Part shown: positions 28,945-36,782 of the stretch, in pieces | Numbering within the stretch: the first letter of the stretch is position 1 | Layout of the letters: the number at the start of each line of letters is the position of its first letter | Assembly: GCF_049445855.1 (NCBI RefSeq) | Contig: NZ_JBMSDV010000001.1 | Location: forward strand, 682,001 to 746,000 | Origin: JAGOCV01 sp049445855 | GTDB taxonomy: Bacteria; Pseudomonadota; Gammaproteobacteria; Burkholderiales; Burkholderiaceae_C | Reading direction: 5' to 3' | DNA: 64,000 nucleotides | Translations under genes and position numbers: made by a program | The notes under the pieces: model-generated | What the model saw: the letters and a program-made list of their open reading frames with translations, nothing else | The model's database searches: none | What the model was told of the DNA's origin: nothing

Positions 28945-28958
28945 TTGAGCAGGATCAA
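28945..28958. promoter_or_regulatory. FNR-type box upstream of the Crp/Fnr gene
   Basis: TTGAGCAGGATCAA matches the FNR/DNR consensus TTGAT-N4-ATCAA in 9 of 10 defined positions. It lies 26 bases before the ATG of the Crp/Fnr gene, close enough to overlap its promoter, so autorepression is more likely than activation. Confidence 0.6.
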
Positions 28959-28978
28959 TTGCCGCGCAGTTGGCGGTG

Positions 28979-30304
28979 TCAGAGCACCAGCATTGCCCGG
29001 AAGTCGTTCACGTTGGTGTGCGTCGGCCCGGTGATGACCAGACCGCCGATCGGGTCGAAGTACCCATAGGCGTCGTTGCGATCCATGAACGTGTCGATCT
29101 TCATGCCCCTGGCTTGCGCGAGCGCCAGGGTGTCAGGGGCGACGAAGGCGCCCGCATTGTCTTCCACGCCGTCGATGCCGTCGGTGTCTGCCGCCAGCGC
29201 CCACACGCGCGGCTGGCCTTGCAGCGCCTGGGCCAGTCCGAGGCAGAACTCACCCGCGCGCCCACCGCGTCCGCGGGGCGTGCCGGGCGCTTGCGGACGC
29301 ACCGTCACCGTGGTTTCACCGCCCGAGAGGATGACGCAGGGTCTGGCAAACGGCTGGCCGCCGCGCGCGACCGAACGTGCCAGCGCGGCGTGCACCTTGC
29401 CCACTTCGCGCGATTCGCCTTCCATCTCGTCCGACAGCACGTGCGCGGCCAGGCCCGCATCGCGCGCCGTCTGCGCTGCCGCTTCCAGCGACTGCGCGGG
29501 CGTGGCGATCATGTGCACCTCATGACCCGAGAACACGGCGTCGCCCGGTTTCGGCGTCTCGAGCGCACCCGATTCGAGCTGTGCGAGCACGGCGTCCGGC
29601 ACGCCGATGCGATAGCGGCGCAGCACGGCCAGCGCATCGGCACAGGTGGTGGCATCCGGCACGGTGGGGCCGCTGCCGATGACGGACGGGTCGTCGCCCG
29701 GCACGTCGCTGATGGTCAGCGTGACCACGCGCGCGGGCGCACACGCTGCCGCCAGTCGCCCGCCTTTGATGCGCGAGAGGTGCTTGCGCACGCAGTTCAT
29801 CTCGGCGATGTTCGCGCCGGACTCCAGCAGGTCGCGGTTGATGCGCTGCTTGTCAGCCAGCGTCAGGCCTTCCGCCGGCAATGTGAGCAATGCGGATGCG
29901 CCACCCGAAACGAGGCACAGCACGAGGTCGTCCTTCGTCAGCCCCTGCGTGAGTTCGAGGATGCGGCGCGCGGCTTCTTCCCCCGCAGCGTCCGGCACGG
30001 GGTGCGAGGCTTCCACCACCTCGATGCGCTGCGCCAGGCCTTCAGGGCGAGACGGGGTGTGGTGATAGCGCGTGACGACCATCCCCGACAGCGGCGCGTT
30101 GGCTGGCCAGAGCGCCTCGACGGCCTGCGCCATCGCACCGCCGGCCTTGCCCGCGCCCAGCACGAGCGTGCGGCCCTTTTTCGGGTCGGGCGGCGCGGGC
30201 AGATGCGCCTTCATGGTGTGCAGCGGGAGTGCGCGGCGCACGGCCACGCGATAGAGATATTCGAGGAATGCGCGGGGTTCGTTCGCAGGGTCGGGAATGT
30301 TCAT
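28979..30304 (-). CDS. Glycerate 2-kinase (MOFRL/DUF4147 family)
   Basis: A 441-residue type II glycerate kinase, which phosphorylates D-glycerate to 2-phosphoglycerate. Family blocks are LVLGAGKAGGAMAQAVE near residue 47, VLCLVSGGASALL, RKHLSRIKGGRLA, LTISDVPGDDPSVIGSGPTVPD and the C-terminal MOFRL part LAADTDGIDG. Some relatives were named hydroxypyruvate reductase (TtuD). Here it fits as the last step of glyoxylate disposal from allantoin breakdown. The ATG at 30,304 is used; a longer upstream frame runs into the deaminase gene. It follows the 8-oxoguanine deaminase gene by 58 bases on the same strand. Confidence 0.92.
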   Translation of the reverse strand: MNIPDPANEPRAFLEYLYRVAVRRALPLHTMKAHLPAPPDPKKGRTLVLGAGKAGGAMAQAVEALWPANAPLSGMVVTRYHHTPSRPEGLAQRIEVVEASHPVPDAAGEEAARRILELTQGLTKDDLVLCLVSGGASALLTLPAEGLTLADKQRINRDLLESGANIAEMNCVRKHLSRIKGGRLAAACAPARVVTLTISDVPGDDPSVIGSGPTVPDATTCADALAVLRRYRIGVPDAVLAQLESGALETPKPGDAVFSGHEVHMIATPAQSLEAAAQTARDAGLAAHVLSDEMEGESREVGKVHAALARSVARGGQPFARPCVILSGGETTVTVRPQAPGTPRGRGGRAGEFCLGLAQALQGQPRVWALAADTDGIDGVEDNAGAFVAPDTLALAQARGMKIDTFMDRNDAYGYFDPIGGLVITGPTHTNVNDFRAMLVL

Positions 30305-30362
30305 GTTGGCTGGCTGTCTCCAGCGCGCATTTTGCCCGCCCCCGGACGCCTCGCGGTTGTTT

Positions 30363-31757
30363 TCAGGCTGCAGCAGCAGATCCGGCCAGCTCGACGGCCA
30401 GCGCGTTGTGCCGTTCGACCAGCGGCGCCAGTTCCAGCGTGGCAAGCCGCCCTTCCCGCACCACCACTTGCCCATTCACGATAGTCCAGGCGGCCTGCGG
30501 GCTCGCGCACAACAGCAGCGCGCCCACCGGGTCATGCACCGCGCCGCCCGCGAACCCGAGCGTGCGCAGGTCGAATATCGCGAGGTCCGCACACATGCCG
30601 GGCGCAAGGTGGCCGATGTCGCTGCGCCCCAGCACACGCGCGCCGCCGCGCGTGGCCAGCGCCAGTGCGTCGCGTGCCGTCATGGACGACGGACCGTGGT
30701 CGCAACCGAAAGGCTCCAGGGACCGGCCCACACGCGCCAGCAGCATTGCCTGCCGCGCTTCGTTGACCATGTGCGCGGCATCGTTGCTCGCGCTGCCGTC
30801 CACGCCCAGTCCCACGGGCACGCCCGCATCCACCATGCGGCGCACGGGCGCGATGCCCGACGCCAGTCGCATGTTGCTGCACGGGCAATGCGCCACACCG
30901 GTGCGCGTGGCTGCGAACAGGCTGATCCCTTCGTCGTCGAGCTTCACGCAGTGCGCATGCCATACGTCGTCCCCCAGCCAGCCGAGGTCCTGGGCATATT
31001 CGGCCGGCGTGCAGTTGAATTTCTCGCGGCTGTAGGCGATGTCGTGGTCGTTCTCTGCCAGGTGCGTGTGCAGCCGCACACCGTGGCTTCGCGCCAGCGC
31101 GGCGGATTCGCGCATCAGGTCGCGGCTCACGCTGAACGGCGAGCACGGCGCCACACCCACCTGCACCATCGCACCGTGCCCGGCGTCATGCCAGGCTTCG
31201 ATGACGCGCTGCGTGTCCTTGAGGATCGCGTCTTCCTTTTCCACCACGCGGTCAGGAGGCAAGCCGCCCTGGCTCTGGCCGACGCTCATGCTGCCGCGCG
31301 TGGCGGTGAAACGCATGCCGATGGCCTGCGCCGCCTCGATGCTGTCGTCCAGCCGCACGCCGTTGGGGTAGATGTAGAGATGGTCACTGCTCGTCGTGCA
31401 GCCGCTCATCAGCAGTTCGGCCATCGCCACCTGCGTGGAGACGCGCACCATTTCCGGCGTGAGCCCGGCCCAGATCGGGTACAGCCCGCGCAGCCACGAG
31501 AAAAGTTCGGCGTCCTGCACGCCGGGAATCGCCCGCGTGAGCGACTGGTACATGTGGTGATGCGTGTTCACCAATCCCGGCGTCACCAGATGCCCATGGG
31601 CGTCGATGACTTCGTCCGCAGTCTGCGGCAGATCGGTTGCCGGGCCGATGGCTTCGATGATATGGCCGCGGATGAACACCGACGCGTCGCGCCATTCGGT
31701 GGACGCGTCGTCCATGGTGGCGATGCACCTGGCATTCCGGATCAGAAGAGTCTTCAT
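30363..31757 (-). CDS. 8-oxoguanine deaminase-type amidohydrolase
   Basis: A 464-residue amidohydrolase of the AtzA/TrzN-like branch, most like 8-oxoguanine deaminase, which converts 8-oxoguanine to urate and ammonia. Metal ligands are in LVNTHHHMYQSLTRA (about residues 62-76), LHTHLAENDHD and WHAHCVKLDDEG, and the late Asp is in GLGVDGSASNDAAHM. It follows puuD by 45 bases on the same strand, so its product urate could be used at once. I chose the ATG at 31,757 (MKTLLIRN); eight extra upstream residues are possible. Related chlorohydrolases differ in substrate, so the exact purine is inferred. Confidence 0.85.
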   Translation of the reverse strand: MKTLLIRNARCIATMDDASTEWRDASVFIRGHIIEAIGPATDLPQTADEVIDAHGHLVTPGLVNTHHHMYQSLTRAIPGVQDAELFSWLRGLYPIWAGLTPEMVRVSTQVAMAELLMSGCTTSSDHLYIYPNGVRLDDSIEAAQAIGMRFTATRGSMSVGQSQGGLPPDRVVEKEDAILKDTQRVIEAWHDAGHGAMVQVGVAPCSPFSVSRDLMRESAALARSHGVRLHTHLAENDHDIAYSREKFNCTPAEYAQDLGWLGDDVWHAHCVKLDDEGISLFAATRTGVAHCPCSNMRLASGIAPVRRMVDAGVPVGLGVDGSASNDAAHMVNEARQAMLLARVGRSLEPFGCDHGPSSMTARDALALATRGGARVLGRSDIGHLAPGMCADLAIFDLRTLGFAGGAVHDPVGALLLCASPQAAWTIVNGQVVVREGRLATLELAPLVERHNALAVELAGSAAAA

Positions 31758-31802
31758 GACGGGTGCGCACTCAAAGCGCACGCAGTGCGCGGAGCCTCGG
31801 GG

Positions 31803-33014
31803 TCAATCTGTTTTCCCGCCAGCCTTGAACCACTCGCCGATCAAGGCGCGTTCCGCGTCGGTCATGTGCGTGGCATTGCCCATCGGCATGATCTTCGTCA
31901 GGACGACCTGCTGGTAGATGCCCTGCGCATGCTGGCGCACACCGTCGGGCAGGTCGAGCCGCACGTTCTTCATCTGCACCTGTGCGCCGTGGCACTGGTA
32001 GCAGCGCTGCTCGAGCACCGGCTTCACGTCAGCCGCGAACGAGATGGCTTTCGGCGCGGCAGCTGCCACCGGCGCTGCCGGCTGTGGCGCGGGCTTCATC
32101 CAGACGATGGTGCCGATCAGGATCGCGATGCCCACCAGCGCATACGGCAGCGGGTTGCGCGCCTGCCCCAGCTTGTAGCGATGGCGCACGACGAAGAACT
32201 GACGGATGGCCGCGCCGCCGGCCATGATGAGCAGCAGCACCACCCAGTTGTATTCGTGCGTGTACGTGAAGCTGTAGTGGTTGCTCAGCATCGTGAAGAT
32301 GACGGGCAGCGTGAAGTAGGTGTTGTGCACGCTGCGCTGCTTGCCGCGCTGGCCGTGCACCGGGTCGACCGGCCGGCCTTCGCGCAGCGCCTGGACGTTC
32401 TTGCGTTGCCCCGGGATGATCCAGAAGAACACGTTGCCGCTCATCGTGGTGGCCATCATCGCGCCCACCAGGATGAAAGCCGCGCGGCCCGAGAACCAGT
32501 GGCAGGCCAGCCACGCCGCGAAGCACACGAGCAATGCGACGCCGATGCCGACGATGGTGTCGCCATGTTTGCGGCGGCCGAATATCTGGCAGATGCTGTC
32601 GTACGCCATCCAGAACACCACGAAGAACGCCAGTGCGACGCCGACGGCCGCGCCCGGCGTCCAGTCCATCTTCGATTTGTCGATCAGGTAGGTGCTGGCG
32701 TTCCAGAGATACGAGACAGTGAACAGCGCGAAGCCGCTGATCCAGGTGCTGTAGCTTTCCCAATACGACCAATGCAGGTGGTCGGGCAGCTTCTTCGGGG
32801 CCAGCAGGTACTTCTGCATGTTGTAGAAGCCGCCGCCGTGAACGGCCCACTGCTCGCCGCCCACGCCCTTGTCCAGCGAGTCCTGGTCCTCGGGCTTCTC
32901 GAGGCTGTTGTCCAGCATCACGAAATAGAGCGATGCGCCGATCCAGGCGACGGCGGTGATGACGTGGACCCAGCGCAGCAGCAGGTTGGCCCAGTCGAGA
33001 TAGTAGCTATCCAT
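31803..33014 (-). CDS. puuD: Membrane urate oxidase PuuD with C-terminal cytochrome c domain
   Basis: A 403-residue membrane protein. The N-terminal part (about 1-310) has eight or so membrane helices with several histidines (LLRWVHVITAVAWIGASLYF, HGGGFYN, SVHNTYFTLPVIFTMLSNHY), as in the DUF989/PuuD family. The C-terminal part is a c-type cytochrome with Cys338-x-x-Cys341-His342 in CYQCH and a Met ligand candidate in KIMPMGNATHM. PuuD oxidises urate to 5-hydroxyisourate and passes electrons to the respiratory chain. I used the ATG at 33,014 with GGAG nine bases upstream. A GntR-type palindrome lies 129 bases upstream. Confidence 0.95.
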   Translation of the reverse strand: MDSYYLDWANLLLRWVHVITAVAWIGASLYFVMLDNSLEKPEDQDSLDKGVGGEQWAVHGGGFYNMQKYLLAPKKLPDHLHWSYWESYSTWISGFALFTVSYLWNASTYLIDKSKMDWTPGAAVGVALAFFVVFWMAYDSICQIFGRRKHGDTIVGIGVALLVCFAAWLACHWFSGRAAFILVGAMMATTMSGNVFFWIIPGQRKNVQALREGRPVDPVHGQRGKQRSVHNTYFTLPVIFTMLSNHYSFTYTHEYNWVVLLLIMAGGAAIRQFFVVRHRYKLGQARNPLPYALVGIAILIGTIVWMKPAPQPAAPVAAAAPKAISFAADVKPVLEQRCYQCHGAQVQMKNVRLDLPDGVRQHAQGIYQQVVLTKIMPMGNATHMTDAERALIGEWFKAGGKTD

Positions 33015-33142
33015 GTGCTTCAACTCCGGCGGCGCAATGCACCGCCCCAGTTTGCAAGCTGCTCACCACCGCGGGCGCTCTGAGCAGAATTGACCGCGAA
33101 CACGGGTGAAAGCACCCTGCTCCGCTGCGGCCTGTCGACCGG

Positions 33143-33156
33143 AAGTGTATACACTT
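33143..33156. promoter_or_regulatory. GntR-type operator upstream of puuD
   Basis: AAGTGTATACACTT is a perfect 14-bp palindrome between xdhC and puuD. The same core with one mismatch lies between uraH and gntR at 35,106-35,119. Palindromes centred on GTATAC are typical of FadR/FCD-type GntR regulators, so this is a likely site for the GntR protein encoded at 35,144-35,809. Confidence 0.7.
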
Positions 33157-33206
33157 TCCGGCCACCGAACCAGCCCCACGGGGTTCCCTCCCCTGCGTGG
33201 CTTGCG

Positions 33207-34025
33207 TTACCTCTGCGGCAAGGTTTGCAATATCTGTGCCGCGACGGCGACTGCGATCACCTGCGGTTCCTTGCCGCCGATACCGGGCACGCCGATCGGG
33301 CTCGTCACGCGGTCGAGTTCTGCATCGGTGTAGCCCCGCGCCTGCAGCCGGTGGCGAAAGGTCGCCCATTTGGTCTTGCTGCCGATGAGGCCGATGTAAG
33401 GCAGGTCGTCGCGCTCGCGCAGGCGTTTCAGGCACGCAGCGACCACGTCCAGGTCTTCCGCATGGCTGAAGCTCATGATCAGCACGCGCGACTGGGGCGC
33501 GAGCGTGTCCACCGCAGCATGAACCGGCGAGGAATGCTCGCACAGGACATTGGAAGGAGCGGCGGACGGCATGCCCGGCGGGAAAATCTCGTCGCGGCTG
33601 TCGACCCAGGTCACCTTCAGCGGCAGCGTGGCGAGCACGCCGACCAGCGCCGTGCCGACATGCCCGCCGCCGAACAGCGCCACAGGCACGTAGTCCTCGG
33701 ACAGGATTTCGCGCAGCCGGACCGAATCGACGGAACGCACGACGTCGAACGAAAGATGCACGACGCCTCCGCAGCACTGCCCCAGGGCCGGACCGAGCGG
33801 AAACCGGCGCTCGGCGGGCGACGCATCGCCGGCAAGCATCTGCCGGGCATGGGCGATCGCCTCGAACTCCAGATGCCCGCCACCCACGGTACCGGTGATG
33901 CCCTCGGCCCAGACCGCCATCCATGCGCCCGGCTCCCTCGGCACCGAACCTTCGGCACGCGCCACGCGCACCAGCACGCCGGGGCGCTGGGCGAGCAAGG
34001 TGAGAAATTCGTCGACTACATTCAC
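33207..34025 (-). CDS. xdhC: Xanthine dehydrogenase accessory protein XdhC
   Basis: A 272-residue maturation factor that binds molybdenum cofactor and inserts its sulfurated form into xanthine dehydrogenase. The family layout is visible: GSVPREPGAWMAVWAEGITGTVGGGHLEFEAI, GQCCGGVVHLSFD, a Rossmann-like VALFGGGHVGTALVGVLATLP, and IGLIGSKTKWATFRHRLQARGY with SPIGVPGIGGKEP at the end. The start is a GTG at 34,025 with AAAGG nine bases upstream; the ATG options farther upstream add unrelated residues. It lies about 8 kb from xdhAB and in the urate operon, upstream of puuD. Confidence 0.93.
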   Translation of the reverse strand: MNVVDEFLTLLAQRPGVLVRVARAEGSVPREPGAWMAVWAEGITGTVGGGHLEFEAIAHARQMLAGDASPAERRFPLGPALGQCCGGVVHLSFDVVRSVDSVRLREILSEDYVPVALFGGGHVGTALVGVLATLPLKVTWVDSRDEIFPPGMPSAAPSNVLCEHSSPVHAAVDTLAPQSRVLIMSFSHAEDLDVVAACLKRLRERDDLPYIGLIGSKTKWATFRHRLQARGYTDAELDRVTSPIGVPGIGGKEPQVIAVAVAAQILQTLPQR

Positions 34026-34117
34026 AAACCGATACCTTTGCGTGCTTGCCGCACAGTATGGCGGAACGACAATCCGCCGGAATACACAACAACCGCGAAC
34101 GACGCAGGCCACGAGAC

Positions 34118-34675
34118 ATGCCCCAGAAATCCCACCCCGACCCGGACCCGATTGCGCGCGCACTCGCCGACCGGCGCCTCTGGATGATGGCCGCAGCCGC
34201 ATCGCTGGCTGGCTGCGTCACCCCGCCGCCGCCCGCACCGGCGCCCGCGAGTCCCGCGCCCACACCCACCGGCCCCGTGGTCACGCGTCCACCGGCAGCC
34301 GCCGAACCCGAGCCGCCCATGCAGATGTCTTCCGCCGCCACCACGCCCCGCGCCTACCGCGTCGATGCCGCCACCCATATCTACAACCGCAACCGCCATC
34401 GCATCTACAAGGGCACGTTGCCGCCGCTGCTCTACGCCATCGGCGTGCTGGAAGTGCACATCGACCGGCAGGGGCGCGTCACATCGCTGAGCTGGATGCG
34501 TGCTCCGAGGCATGCGCCGGAAGTCATCAAGGAAATCGAACGGACGGCACTCGAGGCGTCGCCGTATCCGGTGCCGGCGCGCATGGGCCGCGTCACTTAC
34601 ACCGACACCTGGCTTTGGGACAAGAGCGGCCACTTCCAGCTGGACACGCTGACCGAAGGACAACGCGGCGCCTGA
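34118..34675 (+). CDS. TonB-C-terminal-like lipoprotein
   Basis: A 185-residue predicted lipoprotein. After a short charged N terminus the signal WMMAAAASLAGC carries the lipobox, followed by a Pro/Ala linker (about residues 27-65). The C-terminal 100 residues (YNRNRHRIYKGTLPPLLYAIGVLEVHIDRQGRVTSLSWMRAP, ALEASPYPVPARMG) resemble the TonB C-terminal domain fold. It has no N-terminal membrane anchor of true TonB. It is divergent from xdhC and convergent with uraH, and may be unrelated to purine breakdown. Confidence 0.75.
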   Translation: MPQKSHPDPDPIARALADRRLWMMAAAASLAGCVTPPPPAPAPASPAPTPTGPVVTRPPAAAEPEPPMQMSSAATTPRAYRVDAATHIYNRNRHRIYKGTLPPLLYAIGVLEVHIDRQGRVTSLSWMRAPRHAPEVIKEIERTALEASPYPVPARMGRVTYTDTWLWDKSGHFQLDTLTEGQRGA

Positions 34676-34690
34676 GGTCGGTGGAAATGC

Positions 34691-35041
34691 TCAGGAGCCC
34701 CGATAGGTCGAGTACGCCCATGGGCTCACGAGCAGCGGCACGTGGTAGTGCTCGGCCGTGTTGGCCAGCCCGAAGTCGAGCGTCACATTGCCCAGGAAAT
34801 TGGGTTCGGGCAGCTTGACGCCCTTTGCCTTGAAGTACGCCGCGACCTCGAACACCAGCCGGTAGGTGCCGGGCCGCACGGTGTTGTTGTCGTACAGAGG
34901 CGAGTCGGTGCGGCCGTCCGCATTGAGCGTGCAGGTCTTGACCAGCGTGGCCTGGCCGCCAGCCATGGTGTAGAGATGAACCGTCATGCCCACGGCCGGT
35001 GCGCCGTGCATCGTGTCCAGAACGTGTGTGCTGAGCCCCAT
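34691..35041 (-). CDS. uraH: 5-hydroxyisourate hydrolase (transthyretin-like)
   Basis: A 116-residue transthyretin-related enzyme that opens 5-hydroxyisourate to OHCU, the step after urate oxidation. Active-site residues are in GLSTHVLDTMHGAPA (His), the DGRTDSPL arginine segment, HYHVPLLVSPWAYSTYRGS with the late His and the diagnostic C-terminal YRGS. Length is typical. It is divergent from the gntR regulator gene with a shared palindromic operator between them. Confidence 0.97.
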   Translation of the reverse strand: MGLSTHVLDTMHGAPAVGMTVHLYTMAGGQATLVKTCTLNADGRTDSPLYDNNTVRPGTYRLVFEVAAYFKAKGVKLPEPNFLGNVTLDFGLANTAEHYHVPLLVSPWAYSTYRGS

Positions 35042-35105
35042 GTTGTCGTCTCGGAAGAGTTGTGCGGGATGCCCGTGAATGCAATTAACGGGCCCGGTCG
35101 ACCAA

Positions 35106-35119
35106 AATTGTATACACTT
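35106..35119. promoter_or_regulatory. GntR-type operator between uraH and gntR
   Basis: AATTGTATACACTT matches the palindrome upstream of puuD (33,143-33,156) at 13 of 14 positions. It lies 24 bases before the gntR start and 64 bases before the uraH start, a suitable place to control both. Confidence 0.68.
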
Positions 35120-35143
35120 GGCTCACGTTTCACCACCGCGCCC

Positions 35144-35809
35144 ATGGAATCCTCCGCCACCAGCGTCATCGTCGACGCCCTGACACGGGCCATCGTGGAG
35201 CACCGCCTGCGGCCCGGCACCAAGCTGGCAGAGCAGAAACTGGCGGACCATTTCGGCGTGTCGCGCACCCTCGTGCGACAGGCACTCTTCCAGCTGTCGC
35301 AGAACCGCATCATCAAGCTGGAGCCTGCGCGTGGCGCGTTTGTTGCAGCACCGTCGGCCGATGAAGCCCGCCAGGTATTTGCCGTGCGCCGCATGCTCGA
35401 AACCGAAATGACCCGCGCCTTCGTACGCGAGGTCACGCCCGCACGCATCCGCGCACTGCGCGAGCACGTCGCGCAGGAAAAAGCCGCCGTAGACCGCGAT
35501 GACGTACAGGACCGCAACGACCTGCTGGGCGACTTCCACGTGCGCATGGCCAGCCTGATGGGCAACGAGGTGCTGGTGCAGATGCTCGGTGACCTGGTGT
35601 CGCGCTGTGCACTCATCACATTGATGTACCAGAGCGCCAGCGCCGCTCAGCATTCCAACGAAGAACACGCAGAAATCATCAAGGCGCTGGCCGCGCGCGA
35701 CGAAGAACGTGCGGTATGGCTGATGAACGAGCACCTCACCCATGTGGAGCAGGCGCTCACCTTCGATCGCCAGGTTCCCTCCAACGACATTTCCATGGCC
35801 CTGTCCTGA
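35144..35809 (+). CDS. GntR-family (FCD) regulator of urate/allantoin genes
   Basis: A 221-residue FadR/FCD-type GntR regulator. The winged helix reads IVEHRLRPGTKLAEQKLADHFGVSRTLVRQALFQLSQNRIIKLEPARGAFVA (about residues 17-70) and the helical FCD ligand domain follows, with metal-site-like residues in DFHVRMASLMGN and HSNEEHAEII. It lies 8 bases before puuE and probably heads the puuE-uraD/allC-M20 operon. The two matching palindromes near puuD and uraH make it the likely local regulator of the urate branch. The effector is probably a urate or allantoin-pathway intermediate. Confidence 0.92.
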   Translation: MESSATSVIVDALTRAIVEHRLRPGTKLAEQKLADHFGVSRTLVRQALFQLSQNRIIKLEPARGAFVAAPSADEARQVFAVRRMLETEMTRAFVREVTPARIRALREHVAQEKAAVDRDDVQDRNDLLGDFHVRMASLMGNEVLVQMLGDLVSRCALITLMYQSASAAQHSNEEHAEIIKALAARDEERAVWLMNEHLTHVEQALTFDRQVPSNDISMALS

Positions 35810-35817
35810 CACCCACC

Positions 35818-36780
35818 ATGAGCGACACCCCCGAAAACATCCCCTACCCGCGCGACATGGTCGGCTACGGCGCCGACGTGCCGCATGCCCGCTGGCCGGG
35901 TGGCGCGCGCGTGGCCGTTTCCTTCGTGCTGAACTACGAGGAAGGCGGCGAGAACAACGTGCTGCACGGCGACCACGCCTCCGAAACCTTCCTCTCGGAA
36001 ATGGTGACGGCGCAGGCCTACGAAAACCGCCACATGACCATGGAAACCATGTACGAGTACGGCTCGCGCGTGGGCGTGTGGCGCATCCTGCGCGAGTTCG
36101 ACAAGCGCAAGCTGCCGCTTACCATCTTCGGCGTGGGCATGGCGCTGCAGCGCTACCCCGAGCTGGTCCAGGCATTCATGGACCGCGACTACGAAATCGC
36201 CAACCACGGCCTTCGCTGGATCCACTACCAGAACCTGCCCGAGGCGACGGAACGTCGCCACATGGCGCTGGCCACGCACGTCATCAAGGACATGACCGGC
36301 GGGCAGTGGCCGCTGGGCTGGTACACCGGCCGCGACAGCCCCAACACGCTGCGCCTGCTGGCCGACCACGGCGGCTACGAATACGGCTCCGACTATTACG
36401 GCGACGACCTGCCGTTCTGGATGGACGTGAAGCGCACCGACGGCAGCGTCGAGCCGCTGCTGATCGTGCCCTATTCGCTCGACACCAACGACATGCGCTT
36501 CGTGCAGGCGCAGGGGTTCAACACCGGCGACCATTTCCTCGCCTACCTGAAGGACACCTTCGACGCGCTCTATGCAGAAGGCGATCCGGAGGGCCTGGAC
36601 CGCCCCAAGATGATGAGCATCGGCATGCACTGCCGCCTGCTCGGCAAGCCGGGGCGCATCGGCTCGCTGCAGAAATTCCTGGACTACATCCAGGGGCACG
36701 AAGGTGTGTGGATTCCACGCCGCATCGACATCGCGCGCCACTGGAAAGCCACCCATCCCTACCAGCCGAAGAAGGCCTGA
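35818..36780 (+). CDS. puuE: Allantoinase PuuE (polysaccharide-deacetylase fold)
   Basis: A 320-residue cofactor-independent allantoinase that hydrolyses allantoin to allantoate. Diagnostic segments are YPRDMVGYGADVPHARWPGGARVAVSFVLNYEEGGENN, ETMYEYGSRVGVWRILREF, NHGLRWIHYQNLP, WYTGRDSPNTLRLLADHGGYEYGSDYYGDDLPFW and the late SIGMHCRLLGKPGRIG. Start at 35,818 follows the gntR stop by 8 bases. The next gene begins 2 bases after its stop. The paralogue at 3,818-4,741 is more divergent and probably has another substrate. Confidence 0.96.
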   Translation: MSDTPENIPYPRDMVGYGADVPHARWPGGARVAVSFVLNYEEGGENNVLHGDHASETFLSEMVTAQAYENRHMTMETMYEYGSRVGVWRILREFDKRKLPLTIFGVGMALQRYPELVQAFMDRDYEIANHGLRWIHYQNLPEATERRHMALATHVIKDMTGGQWPLGWYTGRDSPNTLRLLADHGGYEYGSDYYGDDLPFWMDVKRTDGSVEPLLIVPYSLDTNDMRFVQAQGFNTGDHFLAYLKDTFDALYAEGDPEGLDRPKMMSIGMHCRLLGKPGRIGSLQKFLDYIQGHEGVWIPRRIDIARHWKATHPYQPKKA

Positions 36781-36782
36781 CC

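Noticed and set aside
30297..33083. Open frame of 928 codons on the plus strand across glycerate kinase, deaminase and puuD
   Set aside because: It runs opposite three well-supported genes with clear motifs. Its composition is that of a reverse-frame shadow.
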